From: Limnoperna fortunei
Lineage: Eukaryota; Mollusca; Bivalvia; Mytilida; Modiolidae
Reading direction: 5' to 3'
Assembly (NCBI GenBank): GCA_944474755.1
Contig: OX104115.1
Span: 34,731,080-34,795,079, forward strand
Length of the DNA stretch: 64,000 nucleotides
Each line of letters opens with the position of its first letter. Position 1 is the stretch's first letter. A model generated the notes under the pieces. The model had not been told where the DNA came from. It ran no database searches and was given only the letters and a program-made list of their open reading frames with translations. This document shows, piece after piece, positions 1-10,700 of this stretch. Made by a program: the position numbers and the translations under genes.

Positions 1-110
1 AAGTAACATATTTATCAACTACATGGTAATTCTTTTGATTGTGATATAGGTGTCATGTGTCATAAACAATCTACAATAGTATATCAACAACCAATTAGAA
101 AATATCAGAT

Positions 111-310
111 CCTTCAAATACATAGGGGTATTCAGGACTGGGAAGTGAAACAAACACAAACCTTCAAATACATAGGGGTATTCAGGACTGGGAAGTGAAA
201 CAAACACAAACCTTCAAATACATAGGGGTATTCAGGACTGGGGAGTGAAACAAACACAAACCTTCAAATACATAGGGGTATTCAGGATTGGGAAGTGAAA
301 CAAACACAAA
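111..310. repeat. 50-bp minisatellite, four copies
   Basis: Four head-to-tail copies of a 50-bp unit start at 111, 161, 211 and 261. They differ only by single bases such as GACTGG/GATTGG. The same unit resumes for two more copies at 739-838. The gap between the two blocks is exactly a transposon-like insertion (316-735), so this was one array of six. Short open frames on the - strand across it are repeat artefacts. Confidence 0.95.
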
Positions 311-315
311 CCTTC

Positions 316-735
316 TAGTCTCGATCACCCAGACGCATATATAATAGCGTCTGGGATCACCTTATTTTAATTTCGCTACCAATAGGTGGAGACAAACAAT
401 GATTCTATTTTTAGAGCCCTATTTTTAAACCAGGAAAACCATGCAAACATATCTATACTTATAATATGACGTCACAGTAAGATTCACTCTTGATTATGCA
501 TAACAATAATATTTGTTTAATTAATTGATAAAGTAATATTTTATAAAAATATTCAAATTTAAACTTGGTACAATTTGTTGTACACTTTTTGATATGAACG
601 GAAGTAATTTTTTAGACAATAAAAATATCATCCAATCAAAAATTACGCCCAGTTTTGGGCGTAATGGTAACGAGTTTAATATAGAGCTGAATCCAGACGC
701 ACAAATGTAATTAAGCGTCTGGATGATCGAGACTA
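316..735. mobile_element. hAT-like non-autonomous element (MITE) inside the minisatellite
   Basis: The 420-bp element begins TAGTCTCGATCACCCAGACG and ends with the near-perfect inverted copy finishing GATCGAGACTA. An 8-bp direct repeat AAACCTTC flanks it (308-315 and 736-743), the target-duplication size of hAT elements. Removing the element and one AAACCTTC restores the register of the 50-bp array. Each end also holds its own small hairpin built from CCAGACGC and GCGTCTGG. There is no coding capacity. Assignment to hAT rests on the 8-bp duplication and is tentative. Confidence 0.75.
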
Positions 736-738
736 AAA

Positions 739-838
739 CCTTCAAATATATAGGGGTAGTCAGGATTGGGAAGTGAAACAAACACAAACCTTCAAATACA
801 TAGGGGTATTCAGGATTGGGAAGTGAAACAAACACAAA
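739..838. repeat. 50-bp minisatellite, copies five and six
   Basis: Two further units (739-788 and 789-838) continue the array at 111-310 on the far side of the inserted element. The first is slightly diverged (ATATAGGGGTAGTC). Confidence 0.9.
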
Positions 839-1640
839 CAACTGGATTGCACAAAGGGAAATTAATTCTTCTATAAGTTTTTTTTTAAATATTTTTCATT
901 GTGGTGATCTTGACTCTTTACCCAAACAACCAAAATAGCTAAATGGGATTTGTTTGAATGTTTTTACACTTCAGCATTTTTTCTACTATATTGTGGCTTA
1001 AGGCTTTTATTTTTTAAAGATTTCATTTGGGGAAGAAGCAGGAATACCTGGGAAGTTCACTATTCTTCATCAGGAAACCTGGTAATATTTGTCAGTGTAC
1101 ATGTCCCGTCATGTTTGAGTTGAGCGTTCATTGCTGCAAGTTGGACTCAGAGTTCGAACTCATAATGGCATTGTTGACTAGAGTTGGATAGAAAGTCCCA
1201 TTCATCTTATTGTACATCTTAAACCTCAAGAATCTTATTAAAAATTACTATAACTAAAAATTGTCAAGCAATCTGTGTTTCTGAAAAGTATTTGTAGTAC
1301 TAAGCTTTCAATAAACTATTTTAATTTAGATATTATTAGGAAGTCACTAAAAGAACAAAAAAGACCAACCCACAGTTTTTTAAATGTGTGTTATCCTGTG
1401 GGGCTAGGGACTTGGATTGAACAAATGCTAGAAAGTCTCTCTTTGTAGACTTTAAATAGGAAATAATTATGTCCATGTTTGGTTGTTGTTTGTCTATAAT
1501 GTGTAAAGTAATTTTTGTCATTTCTTTTTATTTTTTTTTTGGTCCTAATTAATTCCTTAATACTTTGCACATCTTTTTCTACCTTTTTTTAAACGTAACA
1601 CCTTAGCATTCATTTTTGTGTTTAAAATGCAGAATTGGGT
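839..1640. other. Non-coding stretch, no feature recognised
   Basis: AT-rich sequence with no splice-bounded open frame and no recognisable repeat. It is probably intron of the annexin gene or upstream flank. No annexin repeat-1 or repeat-2 coding sequence was found here or elsewhere before 4697. Confidence 0.5.
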
Positions 1641-1641
1641 G

Positions 1642-1880
1642 AGGGGGACTTCGGTGGCAGAGGTCATCTACAATTGATCACTGGCATTTAAACTCGGGTT
1701 GCATGTTTATTTTTGCAGTCAGGGTTGCTCAACAACAATCTTAATTGACAACGATTGCTGGTTTTCCTGCCCAAGGTCGGGACTTCCTCCTGCATAAAAG
1801 CTGAACGTTATGATATACCTCAACTCAAATAAAAATTGCTGAAAGTGGTGCTTAACCTGTTCAAATAAATAATCAAACAA
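1642..1880 (+). mobile_element. Degenerate tRNA-derived SINE
   Basis: The order of blocks matches the better preserved SINEs in the window: a decayed tRNA-like head (GGTGGCAGAGGTCATC), then CAATCTTAATTGACAACGATT, a pyrimidine-rich block with CCTGCCCAAGGTCGGGA, and a tail with ATTGCTGAAAGTGG. It is strongly diverged and is presumably an old copy. Confidence 0.7.
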
Positions 1881-1920
1881 GTAAACAAGTAAACAATAAA
1901 TGTACAATGCACTTATCTGC

Positions 1921-2195
1921 TTAAGGTATCCAACCCATAATTGAAGTCACCGTTTAATTGTATTTTCTCGACCAAGAAATACAGCTAAAAAATGATGTAT
2001 TGCCAATTAATGATACAAATTAAATATATTGTTTTACTTGGAGTTAATGTAAACAGTTTTGCTCCAAAAAAAATGTTACTCAAATAAAATTTCAGATGTT
2101 TGCCGAACATTACCAAGGTCTGCTCCATTGAAAAACAATGGACATCCGGGACACCAGCTTTGGTCATGTGGTCAATTATGGGTCGGATACCTTAA
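1921..2195. mobile_element. piggyBac-type MITE, TTAA flanked, copy 1
   Basis: TTAA lies at both ends (1921-1924 and 2192-2195). Inside are 20-bp terminal inverted repeats, GGTATCCAACCCATAATTGA on the left against its complement with one mismatch on the right. A TTAA target and short inverted termini are typical of piggyBac-derived non-autonomous elements. A second copy in the opposite orientation is at 13725-14000. No coding capacity. Confidence 0.85.
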
Positions 2196-2210
2196 ATTAC
2201 TGTAGCTGTT

Positions 2211-2780
2211 ATAATGTAGCTCCTTTTTTTAAGGACCTAGCTACAAAGAGGTCTCAGGAGTGATTCACACCCGGGGGTTTTATGCATATAATCAGCTATG
2301 AAACTGTTTCCTTGAATTGTTACATACTTTTTAATGTCTTTGAAGTTTAACTGATATTTCTACAACAACTTATTCGTTAGTTTTACACTTTATTCCTAAT
2401 CTTGGCATTTTTGACAAAATTTGAATTCTGGTAGTGCATATAATCTGAATCGATTTGGTAAAAAATGTTCATTCCGGATAAATTTTTCCGGATTCATTTG
2501 CATTAGGTAGGATCAAATTTTTACCAATACGATTCTACAATTCTGCACTCCACAATTTCAATTTTGTCAACAATGCCATGAATACGAAAAAGTGTTAAAA
2601 TGATTTAATTAGACATTGTAGAAATGTCAGCTGAACGGAGGAGAGAGCAAAAAGTATTTTTTAAACAAAAACAGCAGTTTAATAGCGGAAAATATGTATA
2701 AATCCTAAGAGAGGTTTTGCTTAATTACGAGTAATGGGACCTCTTTATAACTCCGTCCATAAAAAAAGGAGCTACATTAT
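2211..2780. mobile_element. Foldback-type element, near full-length imperfect palindrome
   Basis: The left end ATAATGTAGCTCCTTTTTTT is mirrored at the right end, and the complementarity continues inward. The left block with TTGACAAAATTTGAATTCTGG pairs with AATTTCAATTTTGTCAACAA on the right, around a centre near 2480-2500 rich in TTCCGGAT. No clear target duplication was seen. It starts 15 bp after the neighbouring MITE ends. Confidence 0.7.
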
Positions 2781-2840
2781 TGTAGTTTTACGATAGTATA
2801 TATCACTCAGTCACAAAATTGAAGAACAATATGATTATAT

Positions 2841-4640
2841 CTAAAGAGGAAGAGGTGAACCAACACTGTGTAGGTTGATCTTTAGTTGATGCTCCTTAGA
2901 AGTGGATACCTGTAGGTATGCAGGGTCATCGTAGTACAAGTAAAACTATTAAAGAATTGACAACAACACTTCGTAGGATGCAACAGTCGATGTTTATTTT
3001 GTTCGACTAGTTTCAGCAGTTGCCTGCTGTCTTCAGGACAATTATTACACAAAATTAACAAGCTTAAGTACTTTTTCAGGTTGGCAAAAATGACGTAACA
3101 ATGAACAATCGTAGTTATGACGACATATAAATATAAATGGAGATTATGAAGTTAAAAATAGAGCATAAATATTAAAACGAAAGTACAAATATTGTTATAT
3201 AAAATATATTGTTTTTATATTGTATTTTTCTTCTTTAGTTCTTGAATATATGTTGAAACTGTAATTATGTTCTCTCTCTGGTGGGCTCACTACCTAAGCT
3301 CCCTACCACTTCTATTGGCTTTACACCCTGACCATGAGCTACTGCTTCCAATAGCGTCGGAAATCTTACGGTAGTAGGTTGCTGCAGTTGGAATAAGTTG
3401 TATCAATATCACATGGTTGTTATTCTCAATATAGTTTCGAGTGAAGAGGAAGAATAAAATTTACGGTTCCAAGTTAATCTTGTTCACATCGGACAAGTCA
3501 CGTTAATTATCTTGTAGGTTTTTTCTTAACGCTGAAGGTTCGTTCCAAGTATGTTCTCTTACGATCGGCTTGTGATATTTCGGCTTTCAAAAAGATTGAT
3601 GGTCGCAGATGTTGGCTGAAGTTGTTTTTTCTTTTTGCTTAAGTAAATTTCAATTTGCTGTATTGTCGTTTGCCTCTAAGGGCAGGTGGCTGATACGATC
3701 AGCGCAGGTTTGCAACAGTGGATCCGAGGATGCAGGGGTTCAAGGGTACGAGTAAAACTAAAGAGGAAGAGGTGAACCAACAATGTGTAGGTTGATCTTT
3801 AGTTGACGCTCCTTAGAAGTGGATACCTGTAGGTATGCAGGGTCGTCGCAGTACAAGTAAAACTATTAAAGAATTGAGAACAACACTTTGTAGGATGCAA
3901 CAGTCGATGTTTATTTTAACAAGGCAAACGACAATACAGCAAATTGAAATTTATTTAAGCAAAAAGAAAAAACAACTTCAGCCAACATCTGCGACCATCA
4001 ATCTTTTTGAAAGCTGAAATATCACAAGCCGATCGTAAGGGAACATACTTGGAACGAACCTTCAGGGTTAAGGAGATATTTAACGTGACTTGTCCGATGT
4101 GAACAAGATTAACTTGGAACCGTAAATTTTATTCTTCCTCTTCACTCGAAACTATATTGAGAATAACAACCATGTGATATTGATACAACTTACTCCAACT
4201 GCGGCAACCTACTACCATAAGATTTCCGACTCTATTGAAAGCAGTAGCTCCATGGTCAGGTGTGAAGCCAATAGAAGTGGTAGGGAGCTTTGGTAGTGAG
4301 CCCACCAGAGAGAGAACATAATTACAGTTTCAACATATATTCAAGAACTAAAAGAAGAAAAATACAATATAAAAACAATATATTTTATATAACAATATTT
4401 GTACTTTCGTTTTAATATTTATGCTCTATTTTTAACTTCATAATCTCTATTTATATTTATATGTCGTCATAACTACGATTGTTCATTGTTACATCATTTT
4501 TGCCAACCTGAAAAAGTACTTAAGCTTGTTAATTTTGTTTAATAATTGTCCTGAAGACGGCAGGCAATTGCCGAAACTAGTCGAACAAAATAAACATCGA
4601 CTGTTGCATCCTACGAAGTGTTGTTGTCAATTCTTTAATA
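2841..4640. mobile_element. Compound element: 0.72-kb inverted repeats plus 0.16-kb direct repeats
   Basis: A block at 2841-3000 is repeated directly at 3763-3917 with few changes. In addition 2947-3675 and 3922-4640 are inverted copies of one another, separated by about 246 bp. So the left arm starts inside the first direct repeat and the second direct repeat forms the loop. A direct repeat combined with an inverted partial copy is reminiscent of Penelope-like retroelement insertions, but no reverse transcriptase is present. The family is unassigned. The short open frame at 3835-4017 runs across the repeat and is not taken as a gene. Confidence 0.75.
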
Positions 4641-4696
4641 ATATGATTATATGTTTAATTATATGTCACTTTTATTACATGTATCTTTTTTGACAG

Positions 4697-4784
4697 GGAG
4701 CTGGAACAGACGAATCTGTGCTGATTGAGATCCTAATGTCCAGGACAAATGCACAAATTGCTGAAATGAAAAAAGTTTATGGAA
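4697..4784 (+). CDS. Annexin exon A (repeat 2 start)
   Basis: The acceptor is TTTTTTGACAG and the donor GGAA|GTAATG. The exon encodes 29 codons plus one base, starting [13 protein letters not shown] and ending MKKVYG. The exon's last nine bases and its donor are also the first part of the 58-bp minisatellite unit that fills the following intron. Confidence 0.95.
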
Positions 4785-7700
4785 GTAATGTATATGGTTT
4801 AAATTTACAAGAAAATAATCTTTCCAAACACATTTTATGGAGGTAATTTATATGGTTTAAATTTACAAGAAAATAATCTTTCCAAACACATTTTATGGAG
4901 GTTATTTATATGGTTTAAATTTACAAGAAAATAATCTTTCCAAACACATTTTATGGAGGTTATTTATATGGTTTAAATTTACAAGAAAATAATCTTTCCA
5001 AACACATTTTATGGAGGTTATTTATATGGTTTAAATTTACAAGAAAATAATCTTTCCAAACACATTTTATGGAAGTAATGTATATGGTTTAAATTTACAA
5101 GAAAATAATCTTTCCAAACACATTTTATGGAGGTAATTTATATGGTTTAAATTTACAAGAAAATAATCTTTCCAAACACATTTTATGGAGGTTATTTATA
5201 TGGTTTAAATTTACAAGAAAATAATCTTTCCAAACACATTTTATGGAAGTAATGTATATGGTTTAAATTTACAAGAAAATAATCTTTCCAAACACATTTT
5301 ATGGAGGTTATTTATATGGTTTAAATTTACAAGAAAATAATCTTTCCAAACACATTTTATGGAGGTAATTTATATGGTTTAAATTTACAAGAAAATAATC
5401 TTTCCAAACACATTTTATGGAGGTTATTTATATGGTTTAAATTTACAAGAAAATAATCTTTCCAAACACATTTTATGGAGGTTATTTATATGGTTTAAAT
5501 TTACAAGAAAATAATCTTTCCAAACACATTTTATGGAGGTTATTTATATGGTTTAAATTTACAAGAAAATAATCTTTCCAAACACATTTTATGGAGGTTA
5601 TTTATATGGTTTAAATTTACAAGAAAATAATCTTTCCAAACACATTTTATGGAGGTTATTTATATGGTTTAAATTTACAAGAAAATAATCTTTCCAAACA
5701 CATTTTATGGAGGTTATTTATATGGTTTAAATTTACAAGAAAATAATCTTTCCAAACACATTTTATGGAGGTAATTTATATGGTTTAAATTTACAAGAAA
5801 ATAATCTTTCCAAACACATTTTATGGAGGTTATTTATATGGTTTAAATTTACAAGAAAATAATCTTTCCAAACACATTTTATGGAGGTAATTTATATGGT
5901 TTAAATTTACAAGAAAATAATCTTTCCAAACACATTTTATGGTGGTAATTTATATGGTTTAAATTTACAAGAAAATAACCTTTCCAAACACATTTTATGG
6001 AGGTTATTTATATGGTTTAAATTTACAAGAAAATAATCTTTCCAAACACATTTTATGGAGGTTATTTATATGGTTTAAATTTACAAGAAAATAATCTTTC
6101 CAAACACATTTTATGGAGGTTATTTATATGGTTTAAATTTACAAGAAAATAATCTTTCCAAACACATTTTATGGAGGTAATTTATATGGTTTGAATTTAC
6201 AAGAAAATAATCTTTCCAAACACATTTTCAGAAGCAACAGACAGGAACTGTTTCTTTTTCTTCACTCTCATTTCCTTGTAAGTTTGTGTCAGTGGCTTTT
6301 GTTTGTGTGATGTTTTCTTTCATGTTTGTTACTATGTATCCAATGGTTTTGTATTATTGTTTTTGGACTATGAGATGTAACTGTTCCTTTGCTTTCAAGA
6401 AGATTTAACCAGGATTGCTTTCATAGATTACATTGTCTTAATATTAACAACTGTTCAAAAATTCATTCTGGAACTTCGTATTTTGTATGTTTGTGTTCTA
6501 GGTATTAACCCTGATGATTGTGCCACAGACAAGGACTTGGAAGAAAACATTAAAGACGACACCAGTGGAGACCTGAAAAGAATTTTAGTATCAGCAGCAC
6601 AAGTATGTATCACAGATTTCAAGAAATCAGTCATTCTACAAATAAATTTAACTACCCCTCCCAACCCCCAATATTGTATCATAGGTGTGTTTGACTGGAA
6701 ATATTGGTGATCATTTTTCAGTAAGAAGATATAATAAAGTAATAAGAAATTCTAGTCATAGTTATAAGTGTATGTTTAAAACTTTTAAATGTTTGGAAAT
6801 AATTCATGTCAGTTGCTTTTAAATGACTGACAGAAAAGTGAATTTTATTGATCAGTCTAACTCATTGCATGGATTTCTTTGTTATACATGTATACCCTTT
6901 TTAGCTCACCTGGACCGAAGGTCCATGTGAGCTTTTGCTATCACTTGGTGTCCGTTGTCTGTCGTCCGACGTAAACTTTTTCAAAAATCTTCTCCTCTGA
7001 AACCACTGGGCCAATTTTTTTCAAACTTGGCCACAATCATCCTTAGGGTTCCTTGTTTCAAGTTTATACCTAGGGTGTTGATCAACAGACAAATATGGCC
7101 ACTGTTACTAAAAATAGAACATCGGTGTCAACACAGGTTTTTGATCATTATCTCAAAAATTATAATAGCTATAGAGAAAACCGTTTCTTCAAATTGATCA
7201 GCACATTAAGGTCTACAATAGTTGCAATTAGTGTGAAGTTGTGTATTGACTTCTTGTAGGAGTTATTGCCCTTTATTGCCGATTTTTGACAAAATTTTTG
7301 GTATTTACAATATAACTTGAAAACTATAAGAGGTAGAGTGAAACTGTAAATGGCAAAAATGATCAGCAATAAAAGCCCTACAATTCACTTGATTGGTCTG
7401 AAATTGTCAGATGACTTGTTATATGAGTATTGCCCTTAAATGACAATTTTTTATGAAATTTTCCCTATTTGTCCCTTAACTTAAAAACTATAACAGCTAG
7501 AGTAAAACTGTAAATAGCAATACAAGCCCTACAATTCACTATATTAGTCTGAAATTGTCAGATGACTCCTTATAGGAGTTATTGCCCTTAAATTGCAATT
7601 TTTTATGAAATTTTCCGTTTTTGTCCTGTAACTTGAAAACTATAGCAGCTAGATTGAAACTGTAAATTGCACAAATGCTCAGCAATAAAGCCCTACAATT

Positions 7701-10700
7701 CACTTGATTGGTCTGAAATTGTCAGACAACTCCTTATATTAGTTATTGCCCATAAATGGCAATTTTTTAATGAAATTTTCTGTTTTTGTCCTGTAACTTG
7801 AAAACTGTAACAGCTAGAGTGAAACTGTAAATAGAAAAATGATCAGCAATAAAAGCCCTACAATTCTCTTAATTGGTCTGAAATTGTCAGATGACTCCTT
7901 ATAGGAGTTATTGACCTTAAATGACAATTTTTTATGAAATTTTCCGTTTTTTGTCCTGTAACTTAAAAACCATAACAGCTAGAGTGAAATTATACATAGC
8001 AAAAATGAACAGCAATAAAAGTGCTACAATTCACTTAATTGGTCTGAAATTGTCAGATGACTCCTTATAGGGATTATTGCCCTTAAATGACCATTTTTTT
8101 ATGAAATTTTCCATTTTCGTCCTGTAACTTGAAAACTATAGCAGCTAGATTGAAACTGTAAATTGCACAAATGATCAGCAATAGAAGCCCTACAAATTAT
8201 TGCTTAGTCCAAAATTGCAAGATGACTCTTTATAGGAGTTATTGCCCTTTAATTATGAATTTGGACAAATGAACAGTTTTTGTATTATAAATTAGTCTAT
8301 AACACACCTAGAGTACAAATGTAAATTTCTAAATTTCCCTGAAGGACAAGGCCTACAAACCATTTAATTTTCAGAAATTATCTGATGGCACCTTATAGGA
8401 GTTATTGTATTTAACTAAAATTTGTGAAGAAATGTTTAGTTTTTGCACAGTAACTTAAAAGCTATAACAACTAGACTGAAATTGTTAATTTCAAAAATTT
8501 AAATATAGTGGAAGTCATTTGGGTTTCATGTGAGCGATTACAGGCTCCTGGGAGCCTCTAGTATTACATTGTTAGCATTCAGCTACCAAGATTTTCCATT
8601 GAAATAAATTCAGTTTTTTTTTTTTATTCCCTGGTATTGACGTTAAAATTATTCCTAAAGGACGTCGCTAGCAAAAAATGTGCATGAACATTCAAAACAA
8701 AGTTCCAATAACTTTTCTGCAACTTATTAAATTTTCATCAGAGCAATAAACGGGATAATTAATCATGCATCGTTAATATTGAAAATATGTTCACTCGTGC
8801 CGAAATGCATTTAAATTAAACTGGTGCATGGAACAAGTTCTGTGCATTGGATTGGTCTGATATATTCTGTGTCACTTGTTATCTTATTTTCAATGAAATT
8901 GATTATCCTATAATACTCTTAATGGAGCATAAGGCATGCCAGCTGATCTTTGATCAGCCTATCTGCTGTGCCACAGTTCAGTCCTTCTTCTGTGTGCTCC
9001 ATATCTGTGGTCCTGTGCCATGGGATCTTCGGTCCACCTTGATTATGTTTCTCTTGTTGTGTCCACCATAGTGCTTTCTTTATGATGGGGATTTTTCTTT
9101 TCCCCCTCTTGTGCATTTATTTTGTTGCAGCCACCATATTGTTTTGTTTTTTTTTTTGTTGTTGTTATGCTGCTGTTTGGCATCCTTAGAATGTGCCGTA
9201 GCCATTGGAAATGTCATAAAAATTTCATAATGTGTAGCATTTTGAATACACACCTTCTGGGGCCATGGCAGCCAAGTGGTTAAGATACCGTAAAAAGACG
9301 CATATAATCCACATTTACATATTGTCTGCACCCCTTTCTTAGACCAAAAAATTGTGGAAATTTGCCTCCATGTGTGTTCAATCGTCATGTACAAGTTTTC
9401 GCAAAAATTACTGAGATGAATACGTCAGAGTCCTACTTTGCTGTGCTTTTTATAAAGTTTTAACAGGAATATGTAATTTATTCCCTCTTGAAAAAAAATT
9501 ATGTTTATAGTTTAATTTATTTCTTCTGCTGGTAATGAATAAAATGATAATTAGTGCATTGTCATATTGTTTATTCTGATCGTTGTTAAAAAAAAGTCAA
9601 TAGATCAAACACATTCTGAAGCCGAACCCATTGTCAACTTTCATCAATCAACAAGATTAAAGAAACAAAAAGATTACACAATTTATTTTAATCTGTTAAC
9701 GATTGCAATCAGAATGTTGATCTTCAACGACTTTAGGTTACTCGCATTGGCTGGTAACGATGCCATTTGCATTTTACACACAGTAAAGCATCTGCTATTT
9801 TCGTACTCATTTTAATATTTATTCATCCCAATAATTGATATCCTATTAGAAAAATCCTTTATAAAAAAATTAATATCAATTCAAAGTATACTTATGGAAG
9901 TTATGCACGTTTATCAAAGAATCGTGTTATAATAGTAAAAATAACAAAACAAAAAAATGGCGACCACCTCGGTGACAACAATCCAGAACGGGTAGAAAAA
10001 ACTCTTCAGAGTCTGTAGTTACGTATAATCTGCACCCTTCCTTGTCAAATGGGATTAAAAGAAAAAAAACTGCAGACAATAAATGCCTTTTTACAGTAGT
10101 TTGTCATCCATGTGCCTCTGAATGCTGAGGTTGCCTGTTCAAGCCTCACTGTGGACAAGGTATGTTCCACCCTTATCTTAATTTACCAAGATTGCCAGTT
10201 TTCTGACCGAAGGTCAAGGGTCTTCTTAAGGTACTTTATCTTCATTCCCCAATAAAAACTGGTTGCTCGGATATAGCAGAAACATTGCTGAAAGTGGCAT
10301 ATGAAGACCACTCAGACAAACAACAAACTCATTGTCTAGTTTAATTGAAAACTAAAAGTATTGATTGATGATCATGATGTGCAAATGTACCCATAACCTT
10401 GATATCTTTTGAAGATGATTTTTGGAAGCCAGACACTACAAATGCATTCTGGGTATTTTTAGGGAGGAAGACAAGAACTTAAGCCAGATAAACTTGATGG
10501 AGCTGTTGTACCTGTCAAGTTTCATGATGAAGAGAAAAACGAGGATGTCCCTACTGGATCCTTCACAATAGATATGGAGAAGCTAATTGATATGGACAGG
10601 GCTAAAAAAGATGCTAATAATCTGTTCAAAGCTGGTGAGGACAAGTTTGGAACAGATGAGGAAACATTTATCAGAATTTTTGCCAACAGGGAAACTTACC

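Noticed and set aside
4549..4590. Canonical hammerhead ribozyme
   Set aside because: CTGAAGA and GAAAC are present around a covarying stem, but an extra base separates the core from the stem and flanking stem I pairing is poor. Kept only as a resemblance.
4776..6227. CRISPR-like repeat array
   Set aside because: The units are contiguous with no unique spacers and the context is a eukaryotic intron; it is a minisatellite. The same applies to 44645-45705.
6955..7197. 80-codon + strand open frame
   Set aside because: It lies in the hairpin-headed dispersed repeat, with no motif or start context.
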